From the NCBI GenBank assembly GCA_934218695.1, contig CAKQDA010000004.1, forward strand, positions 51,312 through 115,311: a stretch of 64,000 nucleotides of DNA, read 5' to 3'. This document shows, in pieces, positions 1 to 7,650 of this stretch. The notes under the pieces are model-generated. The model was not told the DNA's origin and did not search any database. It saw only the letters and a list, made by a program, of their open reading frames with translations. The stretch comes from an uncultured Succinivibrio sp. Its GTDB lineage: Bacteria > Pseudomonadota > Gammaproteobacteria > Enterobacterales > Succinivibrionaceae. How positions within the stretch are numbered: position 1 is the first letter of the stretch; each line of letters begins with the position of its first letter. Position numbers and translations under genes: made by a program.

Positions 1-873
1 ATGACAGTAGTAACAAATATAGAGCCTGACCATTTAGATACATACGGCGGTGATTTTAACTGTCTTAAGAAGACCTTTGTGGAGTTTCTGCACAATCTTC
101 CATTCTACGGTGTAGCGGTTGTCTGTGTGGATGATCCTAATGTAAGAGACATCATTCCTCAAATTGGCAGAACAGTTATCACCTATGGAGTAAGCGAAGA
201 TGCTGATTTTAGAGTTACAGACTTTAAGGAATCAGGCCCTAAGTGCACCTTTACACTGGTAAGAAAAGATGCAGCACCTTTAAAAATTGAACTTCCTATA
301 CCCGGCCTTCATATGGCAAAGAATGCGGCAGCTGCAATTGCGGTGGCACTTGAAGAAGGAATTGCTGATGATGTTATTGTTCAGTCTTTAAAGAATTTTA
401 AAGGTGTAGGCAGACGTTTTCAGAATTATGGTGATTTTAAAACTAGGAAGGGATGTACCTTAACTTTAGTTGATGACTACGGTCATCATCCAACAGAGGT
501 AGATGCTACTATCAAGGCAGCAAGACAGGCTTATCCTGATAAAAAACTGGTAATGGTGTTCCAGCCTCACCGTTATACTCGTACCCGTGACTGCTATGAG
601 GACTTTGTAAGAGTATTACAGCAGGTAGACAAGTTAATTCTTGTTGATGTATATCCTGCAGGAGAAACACCGATCCCTGGAGCTGATGGCAGACATCTGT
701 GCATGTCTATAAGACTGCAGGGAAAGATTGAACCTCATTTTGTACAGACTGTTGATGAAGTTCCAGCTCTTTTAGAGGAACTTGTAGAGGATAACTCACT
801 GGTTCTGACACAGGGCGCAGGCAACGTGGTACAGGTTGCAAGAAAATTAAGTGAAATCTTTGAGAAAATCTAG
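1..873 (+). CDS. murC: UDP-N-acetylmuramate--L-alanine ligase, C-terminal part (cut by window)
   Basis: This is the last 290 residues or so of MurC, the cytoplasmic ligase that adds L-alanine to UDP-MurNAc in peptidoglycan synthesis. The ATG at base 1 is an internal methionine, because the reading frame is still inside the Mur ligase central domain and the P-loop lies upstream of the window. Visible signatures are [11 protein letters not shown] near the start and [10 protein letters not shown] at about 158-167, followed by [11 protein letters not shown] in the C-terminal domain. ftsQ follows after 16 bases, with no ddlB between them as would be usual in gammaproteobacteria. Confidence 0.96.
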   Translation: MTVVTNIEPDHLDTYGGDFNCLKKTFVEFLHNLPFYGVAVVCVDDPNVRDIIPQIGRTVITYGVSEDADFRVTDFKESGPKCTFTLVRKDAAPLKIELPIPGLHMAKNAAAAIAVALEEGIADDVIVQSLKNFKGVGRRFQNYGDFKTRKGCTLTLVDDYGHHPTEVDATIKAARQAYPDKKLVMVFQPHRYTRTRDCYEDFVRVLQQVDKLILVDVYPAGETPIPGADGRHLCMSIRLQGKIEPHFVQTVDEVPALLEELVEDNSLVLTQGAGNVVQVARKLSEIFEKI

Positions 874-889
874 TTAGGTCCTAAAGACT

Positions 890-1663
890 ATGGCAGGCAG
901 CAGACAGACAAGAGGATATTTTATAGCAGGTATTCTGTTCCTGCTGTTCCTGCTTATTGTCATAGTAAAAGGTGACTATATAATTCAGAATACACTTTCA
1001 AAAACTGGAGCTTTACCTGTAAAAGCTGTGAAAATCGACGGTGTGTTCAGACAGCTGACAAGAAAAAGTATTGCTGATGTTACCGGCAGGGTTTGTGCCG
1101 GACAGAATATAGCTACATTAGATACAAATATTCTAAAAGATGAGCTGATGAAAAATCCCTGGGTGGCACAGGTGGCTGTAAAGAAAAAAATGCCGGATAC
1201 AATAGTTCTGTCTGTAATTGAGCATGTACCTGCAGCCTACTGGAATGACAACGGTATTTATGATGCCAGGACAAAATCGATTTTTTATCCGGATCTGTCA
1301 CAATTTAGCCAACCATTAGTGAAACTTGGTGCATTTAGGGATAATCTGTGTAATGAAGTTTACGACAGTGCCGTTTTGTTCATTAGAGCAATGAATGACA
1401 GTCCCTATCAGATGGTTGCTTTATATCTGGATAAAGTAAGGTGCTATACCATTACTTTGGATAATGGAACCAGATTAATACTTGGTAGAGGTCAGGAAAA
1501 GGCTCTAAACAGACTGAAGAGATTTATAAGATCATTCAGTCATTCAGGACTGAGCATTGATGATGTCGATTATGTGGATTTAAGGTATGATGTGGGGTTT
1601 GCTGTAGGCAAGAGAGATGCCAGTTCAAACAATGCAGTTCAGACCGACAGTGCAAACTATTAA
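890..1663 (+). CDS. ftsQ: Cell division protein FtsQ
   Basis: FtsQ is a bitopic inner-membrane divisome protein that links early cytoplasmic and late periplasmic division proteins (FtsB/FtsL). The 257-residue product has a short basic cytoplasmic tail, one membrane segment at about 11-27, and a POTRA-like domain from about 43 to 113, then a periplasmic beta domain. Length matches the family. It lies between murC and ftsA, the canonical place, so the assignment rests on both position and architecture. The sequence itself is poorly conserved, as is normal for FtsQ. Confidence 0.9.
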   Translation: MAGSRQTRGYFIAGILFLLFLLIVIVKGDYIIQNTLSKTGALPVKAVKIDGVFRQLTRKSIADVTGRVCAGQNIATLDTNILKDELMKNPWVAQVAVKKKMPDTIVLSVIEHVPAAYWNDNGIYDARTKSIFYPDLSQFSQPLVKLGAFRDNLCNEVYDSAVLFIRAMNDSPYQMVALYLDKVRCYTITLDNGTRLILGRGQEKALNRLKRFIRSFSHSGLSIDDVDYVDLRYDVGFAVGKRDASSNNAVQTDSANY

Positions 1664-1719
1664 ACTCAATAAAAGTGTTAAGCCCCTACAAGGGAGTTTT
1701 ATTAACGGATTTGTTCATA

Positions 1720-3135
1720 ATGTTAAATATGAAAAAGAAAAGCAACTATGCTGTTGCAAAGAGTGATAAGGAAGAACTAATCACCGCACTTGATATTGGA
1801 AGTAGTTATCTGCGACTGCTGGCAGGCTATGTTTCTTCTGATAAACAGATCAGGGTAAGAGGCTATAAGGAAATAAAGAGTGTCGGCTATTCTAATGGAG
1901 AAATTAACGACATTGGAAAACTGGCAGGCTCAATCGCTTCAATTGTACAGCAGTTCCAGAATGAATACGGAATTGAGGTAAAGGATGTTGTAACTGGTGT
2001 TCCAGGACATGTGATCCTGGGAGAAAATCAGCAGGGAAATATCACTGTAAGTTCTGGTCAGGTAACAGAATCAGACCGAAACAGAGCCATTGAGAATGCT
2101 GCTACAGGTTTGCAGCAGTTAAATCGTAACGACTTTGTGTTGATCCATAAAAACCCTCAGAACTACTCAACTGAGTCATCAGAGAATATTGTCAACCCAA
2201 TTGGTTTTTATGCAAAAAGACTTGATGTGAATGTGCATTTTATTGGCTGTAAAGGGTTATATAAAAAGAATATTGAACAGGCAATCAGTATGATTAGTTC
2301 CAATATTCACACCAAGAATGTAATTTACGTGGGCAATGCTGTTTCTGCAGCGGCGATTACTGAAAATGAGAAGGAAATAGGTGTTATTCAGGCGGACATA
2401 GGTGGTGGAACTATTTCCTTTACCGTGTATGACGCAGGAAAACAGCTGATCTCTCAGGGAATTTCTGATGGTGGTGACTATATAACCAATCAGATTGCAA
2501 GAGAATTTGCAATTCCAAAAAGTATAGCTGAGCAGCTGAAACTTGTTTACGGAACTGCATCACCTGATTTAATTCCTGAAGATCAGAAAGACTTTCAGAT
2601 AAAGGTTGAAGTTCCTGCACAGTTCTCAAATAAGACAGAAGAAATTACCATAACTTTAGCTGAGCTGTCTGCGGTCATCTACAGATGTCTTGGAAGCATG
2701 TTTGATCTGTTGTTTCAGAGAATTGCAAGTTATGCCAGGGCAAACTTAAATTCACTGGATATTGGGGCTGGTGTAGTCCTGACCGGTGGAACAGCAAAAC
2801 TGCACAACATTGACAGAGTTCTTTCAGACTATATAAGCTTTTATACTCAGAATCCTGCCAATGAGTTTTTACACTGCAACAACAAGGTTCGTATCGGAAT
2901 TCCAATGGGTATAAGAATGAGCGATGATGTGCAGATACCTAAAGAACTTAGAGATGAGAGAGTTCCAGGAGTCATCACAAGACCTGATCAGGCAACTGTA
3001 TTCGGCCTGCTCAGAGTCGCAAAGTTTGAAAATCTGGAGCAATACTCTAATTCAAAAATAAGGGAAGACGATTATGATGAAAACGCAAAAGGTTTCATCC
3101 CCACTTTCAGAAGATGGATTAAACGAGAGTTATAG
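1720..3135 (+). CDS. ftsA: Cell division protein FtsA
   Basis: FtsA is the actin-like ATPase that tethers FtsZ filaments to the membrane. The phosphate-1 motif ALDIGSSY is at about 23-30 and the phosphate-2 region has ADIGGGTISFTVYD. The last residues, GFIPTFRRWIKREL, form the amphipathic membrane-targeting helix. The open frame begins at a GTG at 1675, but I prefer the ATG at 1720 (or 1729) because the extra residues have no counterpart in the family and no ribosome site precedes the GTG. About 110 bases separate it from ftsZ. Confidence 0.94.
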   Translation: MLNMKKKSNYAVAKSDKEELITALDIGSSYLRLLAGYVSSDKQIRVRGYKEIKSVGYSNGEINDIGKLAGSIASIVQQFQNEYGIEVKDVVTGVPGHVILGENQQGNITVSSGQVTESDRNRAIENAATGLQQLNRNDFVLIHKNPQNYSTESSENIVNPIGFYAKRLDVNVHFIGCKGLYKKNIEQAISMISSNIHTKNVIYVGNAVSAAAITENEKEIGVIQADIGGGTISFTVYDAGKQLISQGISDGGDYITNQIAREFAIPKSIAEQLKLVYGTASPDLIPEDQKDFQIKVEVPAQFSNKTEEITITLAELSAVIYRCLGSMFDLLFQRIASYARANLNSLDIGAGVVLTGGTAKLHNIDRVLSDYISFYTQNPANEFLHCNNKVRIGIPMGIRMSDDVQIPKELRDERVPGVITRPDQATVFGLLRVAKFENLEQYSNSKIREDDYDENAKGFIPTFRRWIKREL

Positions 3136-3173
3136 ATGATTCATGCCACTTTGACGTGAGCTATGACAAAAAT

Positions 3174-3194
3174 TTATGCTAAATTTGAGCATAA
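3174..3194. repeat. Perfect inverted repeat between ftsA and ftsZ
   Basis: TTATGCT at 3174-3180 is repeated inverted as AGCATAA at 3188-3194 with a 7-base centre. It overlaps the candidate promoter elements ahead of the first ftsZ, so it could be a protein-binding site or a small RNA hairpin. Nothing here tells which. Confidence 0.4.
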
Positions 3195-3215
3195 TGTCTC
3201 AAATATTGGTATGAT
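3185..3215 (+). promoter_or_regulatory. Candidate extended -10 promoter for the first ftsZ
   Basis: TGGTATGAT at 3207-3215 is an extended -10 element. TTGAGC at 3185-3190 is a weak -35 with a 19-base gap. A second possible pair lies upstream, TTGACG at 3151 and TATGCT at 3175, with an 18-base gap. It would let ftsZ be transcribed apart from ftsQA. Confidence 0.4.
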
Positions 3216-3244
3216 TTAGAAAAGATTTTTAAGAGAGTATAAAA

Positions 3245-4597
3245 ATGAGCGATTTTCGTGTTGAATCAGTGTCAAATTCAAATGCCGGGAGCACTATAAC
3301 TCCTTCAGGAAAGTGTGTTATCAGAGTATTAGGCATCGGTGGTGGTGGCGGTAACTCACTGCAGCACATGATTAATGACAGTCTTTCAGGTGTTGAGTTT
3401 ATTGCAGTAAACACCGACTCTCAGGCTCTATCCAAGTCAACCTCACCATTAAAGGTTCAGATTGGTGTCAAGTTAACTAACGGTCTGGGGGCAGGTTGTG
3501 ATCCTAACAAGGGTCGTAAGGCAGCTGAGGAAAGTAAAGAAGATATCAAGAAATTGATTCAAGGATCTGACATGGTATTTATCACTGCCGGTATGGGCGG
3601 TGGTACCGGTACCGGTGCGGCTCCTATTATTGCTGAGATCGCTAAAGAAACTGGTGCTCTTACAGTTGCAGTAGTAACCAAGCCATTTAAATTTGAAGGC
3701 AAAAGACACATGGTAAATGCCGAGTCTGGTATTACCGAGCTTTCAAAGCATGTTGACTCTTTAATTGTCATCGACAATGACAAGCTGTTAAAGAATCTTG
3801 GTGCAAACATTTCTATCTTAAATGCATTCCATGCAGCAAATGATGTTCTGTTAAATGCTGTTAAGGGAATTACTGAGGCTATTACAAGTCCAGGTTATAT
3901 TAACCTTGACTTTGCTGACGTGGTTACTGTAATGCGTGGTCGCGGACATGCCATGATTGGTAATGGTGTAGGACAGGGTGCAAACTTTGTTGAGGATGCA
4001 GTGGACAGAGCAATCCATTCTCCTTTAATAGAGCAGGTTGATATCAAGTCAGCAGCAGGCCTGCTTGCAAATGTTCGTGTCAACCCTAACTTCCCAATTG
4101 CAAAATGGGAAGAGATCTGTAATGCAATTCAGTCCTATGCTGATGAAGAGGCAGACTGCAAGTTTGGTATGAGCTTTGATGATTCAATTGCCGAAGATCA
4201 GGTTGCAATCACTATTCTCATCACTGGTATCAGTGCAACAGACAATGCTTTAGTAGCAAACAAGCCTCGTCCTAATGCAGATGTTGGTTTGAACCGTCCT
4301 GCAATGCCAGGTACCAGACCTGTTGCCAGAGGGTTCTTCACTCAGGCAAGAACTGATGCTGTACAGCAGCCTCAGCAGCCACAGAATCAGCCTCAGACTG
4401 CTAACACTCAGACTAATGATCTGTTTGTTCAGCCAAAATACAATGGAAGTTTTGGTGCTGCAGCTCCTCAGGAACCAACATTCACCGGTTTAAAGGGGGC
4501 TTCTGAGGTTCCTGTTGACAGTTTTGGTAAGAGTCCTGCTGAAGACAACAGCAACATGTGGGAGTTACCTCCAATCTTACGTTCAAAGTCTGAATAA
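3245..4597 (+). CDS. ftsZ: Cell division protein FtsZ, full-length copy (FtsZ-1)
   Basis: This is the tubulin-like GTPase that forms the division ring. The GTP-binding signature GGGTGTG is at 118-124 and the catalytic T7-loop motif NLDFAD at 220-225. After the folded core (to about 330) comes a Pro/Gln/Asn-rich linker, then a recognisable conserved C-terminal peptide, NMWELPPILRSKSE at 437-450, the part that normally binds FtsA, ZipA and ZapD. This copy therefore looks like the canonical FtsZ. It is followed by a terminator and a second ftsZ. Confidence 0.97.
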   Translation: MSDFRVESVSNSNAGSTITPSGKCVIRVLGIGGGGGNSLQHMINDSLSGVEFIAVNTDSQALSKSTSPLKVQIGVKLTNGLGAGCDPNKGRKAAEESKEDIKKLIQGSDMVFITAGMGGGTGTGAAPIIAEIAKETGALTVAVVTKPFKFEGKRHMVNAESGITELSKHVDSLIVIDNDKLLKNLGANISILNAFHAANDVLLNAVKGITEAITSPGYINLDFADVVTVMRGRGHAMIGNGVGQGANFVEDAVDRAIHSPLIEQVDIKSAAGLLANVRVNPNFPIAKWEEICNAIQSYADEEADCKFGMSFDDSIAEDQVAITILITGISATDNALVANKPRPNADVGLNRPAMPGTRPVARGFFTQARTDAVQQPQQPQNQPQTANTQTNDLFVQPKYNGSFGAAAPQEPTFTGLKGASEVPVDSFGKSPAEDNSNMWELPPILRSKSE

Positions 4598-4621
4598 TGT
4601 AAGTTTGTAATCAAATCATAG

Positions 4622-4650
4622 AAAACGGAGCTGAGGCTCCGTTTTTTTTT
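4622..4650 (+). terminator. Rho-independent terminator after ftsZ-1
   Basis: ACGGAGC at 4625-4631 pairs with GCTCCGT at 4636-4642 around a 4-base loop and runs into nine T residues. It separates the two ftsZ transcripts. Confidence 0.85.
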
Positions 4651-4734
4651 GACTATAAATGATGACATAAATTATGTCCTATTTTTATTATTTATAACTC
4701 AATTGAGTGCAAGAAGCAGAAATAACTGTACGAG

Positions 4735-4763
4735 GTTGCAAAATAAAACCTATTTTTTATAAT
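4735..4763 (+). promoter_or_regulatory. Promoter for the second ftsZ
   Basis: TTGCAA at 4735-4740 and TATAAT at 4758-4763 are 17 bases apart, a near-consensus sigma-70 promoter. It gives a leader of about 28 bases before the ATG at 4798. With the terminators on either side it defines ftsZ-2 as an independent transcription unit. Confidence 0.65.
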
Positions 4764-4797
4764 GTCATTCAGTATAAACTTGCGGAGCAAGAGATAA

Positions 4798-5844
4798 ATG
4801 AGTGATGTTAAGGTAGAAAACGATATTAACATGCAGGGAGACACCATAACTCCTGCATGTGGCTGTGTCATTAGAGTCATCGGCGTCGGTGGTGGTGGAA
4901 ACAACGCACTGCAGTACATGATGGATAAAAATTTAGACGGTGTTGAGTGCATGGCTGTCAATACTGATCCTCAGACTCTTGAGAGAACCGATGCTAAATT
5001 AAAAGTCCAGATTGGTGTTAGAACAACCAATGGATTAGGTGCCGGATGTGACCCTAATAAAGGCAGAAAAGCTGCTGAAGAGAGTTATGAGGATATTAAA
5101 AAGTTACTCTCTGGCTCTGATATGGTATTTATTACCGCTGGTATGGGCGGTGGCACTGGTACAGGAGCATCACCAATAGTTGCTAAGATTGCAAGAGAAG
5201 TTGGCGCTTTAACTGTTGCCATTGTAACTCAGCCATTTTCTTTTGAAGGTAAGCGCCATCGTATAAATGCAATGGCTGGTATAAGTGAGCTTGCCAAGAA
5301 CGTAGATTCAATTATTTTAGTTGACAATGATAAGTTGTTGAAGAATCTTGGGCCAAATGTATCCTTAAAGACAGCGTTTGAAAAAACAAATGATGTGTTA
5401 TATCAGGCTGTACTGGGTATTACTTCTGCCATTACCAATACAGGTTTCATCAACCTTGATTTTGCAGATATTGTAACTGTAATGAAAAACAGTGGTCTTG
5501 CAATGATTGGTTCATCAGAAGGTCAGGGTCCAAACCTTGTGGAAGATACTGTCAGAAAGGCAATTAATTCTCCTCTTGTTGACAATGTAAACCTGGGGTC
5601 AGCTTCAGGTCTTATTGCCAACATCAGAGTAAGCCCTAACATTCCAGTAAATCTGCTCTCAGAGGTCTGTGATGCTATTCAGGCTTACGCCCGTGAGGAC
5701 GCAACATGCAAATTTGGTCTTTACTATGATGATAAGCTCGATGACGGCAAGATTGCAGCAACTGTTTTAGTAACAGGTATTACTTCAACCAATATTGATC
5801 TTCCGTCAAATCAGGCAATAAACAGATTAAATCCTATGAATTAA
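4798..5844 (+). CDS. Second FtsZ paralog lacking linker and C-terminal tail (FtsZ-2)
   Basis: A 348-residue FtsZ homolog closely similar to its upstream neighbour, probably the product of a tandem duplication. GGGTGTG is at 117-123 and NLDFAD at 219-224, so GTP binding and hydrolysis residues look intact. The protein stops about 20 residues after the globular core, with no long linker and no tail peptide of the PPxLR type. It should polymerise or co-polymerise but should not bind FtsA, ZipA or ZapD through the tail. It has its own promoter and terminator. Its cellular role is not known to me. Confidence 0.93.
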   Translation: MSDVKVENDINMQGDTITPACGCVIRVIGVGGGGNNALQYMMDKNLDGVECMAVNTDPQTLERTDAKLKVQIGVRTTNGLGAGCDPNKGRKAAEESYEDIKKLLSGSDMVFITAGMGGGTGTGASPIVAKIAREVGALTVAIVTQPFSFEGKRHRINAMAGISELAKNVDSIILVDNDKLLKNLGPNVSLKTAFEKTNDVLYQAVLGITSAITNTGFINLDFADIVTVMKNSGLAMIGSSEGQGPNLVEDTVRKAINSPLVDNVNLGSASGLIANIRVSPNIPVNLLSEVCDAIQAYAREDATCKFGLYYDDKLDDGKIAATVLVTGITSTNIDLPSNQAINRLNPMN

Positions 5845-5893
5845 ATCTAATCACTGTCTGTTAAACCGAAAAAATCAGTTTTACATACAAAAG

Positions 5894-5930
5894 AAGCGTA
5901 ATTGCACTAGACTTGTAATTACGCTTTTTT
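5894..5930 (+). terminator. Rho-independent terminator after ftsZ-2
   Basis: AAGCGTAATT at 5894-5903 pairs with AATTACGCTT at 5917-5926, followed by a T run. The next gene, lpxC, has its own promoter. Confidence 0.8.
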
Positions 5931-6064
5931 CTAGAATTGACTCACCTAATATAAAAAATTAATTTTGTCGTGAAATGCTAATTTTCAACTAAGAAAAAGC
6001 GACTAATATCACATGCAGCAAATAAGTGATCTGTAAATATTTGTTTAACTTAATGTTAAAAATG

Positions 6065-6093
6065 TTCGATGGATCTCAAAAAAGTTATATAAT
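6065..6093 (+). promoter_or_regulatory. Candidate promoter for lpxC
   Basis: TTCGAT at 6065-6070 and TATAAT at 6088-6093 are 17 bases apart, about 37 bases before the lpxC ATG. The rest of the 286-base gap after ftsZ-2 shows only the terminator. Confidence 0.5.
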
Positions 6094-6130
6094 ATGTGCA
6101 GTATGCACCAAATTGGCGTGAGGTATTCAG

Positions 6131-7069
6131 ATGATTAAGCAGAGAACAATCCAAAAACCTGTATCAATGACAGGTGTCGGTCTTCATTCTGGAGCTAAAG
6201 TTGAAGTGGCTTTCAGACCTGCTCCTGCTAATACTGGCCTTGTATACACCCGCACAGATTTAAATCCAGCCGTTACTATCAGGTGTACTGCTGACAGTGT
6301 AAGAGATACACAGCTGTGTACAGCTTTAGTCAACGATAATGGTGTAAGAATTTCAACTGTTGAGCACCTTACAGCAGCATTGAGTTCTTTAGGAATTGAC
6401 AACCTTTTCATTGACGTCAACGCTCCTGAAGTTCCTGTGATGGATGGTTCTGCTCAGCCATTTATTTATCTGTTTGGTACCACCGGAATTAAAGAGCTGT
6501 CAGCTCCAAAGAGGTTTTTAAGGGTTGCCCGTAAGGTTCGTGTGGAAAATGAGGGCAAGTGGGCTGAATTGACACCATCAGAAAGCGGTTTCCATTTAGA
6601 TCTTCAGATTGATTTTAATCATCCTGCAATGGATAGAGACAAGCAGCATTATGCAATGGATTTTACAGGTCAGAATTTTGCTCATGACGTGTCCAGAGCT
6701 CGTACATTCTGCTTTATGCGTGATGTTGAGTTTATGCATGCTCATAATCTGGCATTGGGAGGTTCATTGGAAAACGCTGTTGTTTTGGATGACAATAGGG
6801 TTATCAATCCAGAAGGTCTGCGTTACGAAGATGAATTCGTAAAGCATAAGCTGCTAGATGCAATCGGCGACCTGTACATGGATGGTCACAGCATTTTAGG
6901 TAATTTCAAAGCCTACAAAACAGGTCATGATTTAAATAACCGCCTTTTAAGAGCCTTTTTGGCCGATCCTAAGAATTATGAAGTTATCGAGTTTACTGAT
7001 GAAGTATCTCAATGCACTGAGCATGCTATCGATTTTCTTGATAGCAAGAAAGCTTTAAGGGTATTCTAA
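6131..7069 (+). CDS. lpxC: UDP-3-O-acyl-N-acetylglucosamine deacetylase
   Basis: LpxC is the zinc-dependent cytoplasmic deacetylase that commits UDP-acyl-GlcNAc to lipid A synthesis. Zinc ligands are visible: His79 in STVEHL, and His239 and Asp243 in [10 protein letters not shown]. The catalytic His266 lies in TGHDLNN. The length of 312 residues is close to the E. coli enzyme. Its place after ftsZ is conserved in gammaproteobacteria, though here ampD rather than secA follows. Confidence 0.97.
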   Translation: MIKQRTIQKPVSMTGVGLHSGAKVEVAFRPAPANTGLVYTRTDLNPAVTIRCTADSVRDTQLCTALVNDNGVRISTVEHLTAALSSLGIDNLFIDVNAPEVPVMDGSAQPFIYLFGTTGIKELSAPKRFLRVARKVRVENEGKWAELTPSESGFHLDLQIDFNHPAMDRDKQHYAMDFTGQNFAHDVSRARTFCFMRDVEFMHAHNLALGGSLENAVVLDDNRVINPEGLRYEDEFVKHKLLDAIGDLYMDGHSILGNFKAYKTGHDLNNRLLRAFLADPKNYEVIEFTDEVSQCTEHAIDFLDSKKALRVF

Positions 7070-7078
7070 GGATATTAG

Positions 7079-7609
7079 ATGCTCTCAATTAAGTCCGGTT
7101 GGCTTGAAGGTGTTCGTCAGGTACCGGTAAAAAGATTCGGACCACGTCCTAGTGGATTTGAAATCTCTCTAATTGTCATCCACTGTATCGCACTTCCTCC
7201 GAAACATTATGGAGATCATTACGTGGATGATATCTTTACAGGATGTCTTGATCCTGATGCTCATCCCTACTTTAAAGAAGTCTATGCACTTGAAGTATCA
7301 TCTCATCTGTTTATAAACAGGCAGGGGCACATTACACAATACGTTTCTTTCCTTGATAGAGCTTGGCATGCTGGTCGTTCTTCCTATAATGGGCACAAAG
7401 AGTGCAATGACTACTCAATTGGAATCGAACTTGAGGGAAGCGATGATAGTGAATACACTATAGATCAGTATAAGAGTTTAAAAGAAGTTGTAGCTCTTAT
7501 TAAGCAAACCTATCCTGCTGTCGGAAATAACGTTGCAGCTCATAGTGAAGTCGCTCCTGAAAGAAAGACCGATCCTGGTCCATATTTTGACTGGAGCGGA
7601 CTAAGATAA
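7079..7609 (+). CDS. ampD: 1,6-anhydro-N-acetylmuramyl-L-alanine amidase AmpD
   Basis: AmpD is the cytoplasmic zinc amidase that removes the peptide from anhydromuropeptides during wall recycling. Zinc ligands His35 (VIHCIALPP), His155 and Asp165 (HSEVAPERKTDPGP) match the family. The central GIELEG motif is also present. The 176 residues match the usual length. It starts 9 bases after lpxC, so co-transcription is likely. Confidence 0.95.
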   Translation: MLSIKSGWLEGVRQVPVKRFGPRPSGFEISLIVIHCIALPPKHYGDHYVDDIFTGCLDPDAHPYFKEVYALEVSSHLFINRQGHITQYVSFLDRAWHAGRSSYNGHKECNDYSIGIELEGSDDSEYTIDQYKSLKEVVALIKQTYPAVGNNVAAHSEVAPERKTDPGPYFDWSGLR

Positions 7610-7650
7610 AAATAAAGATAACCTAGAGACAAAGAGGTGTACCAAAACTT

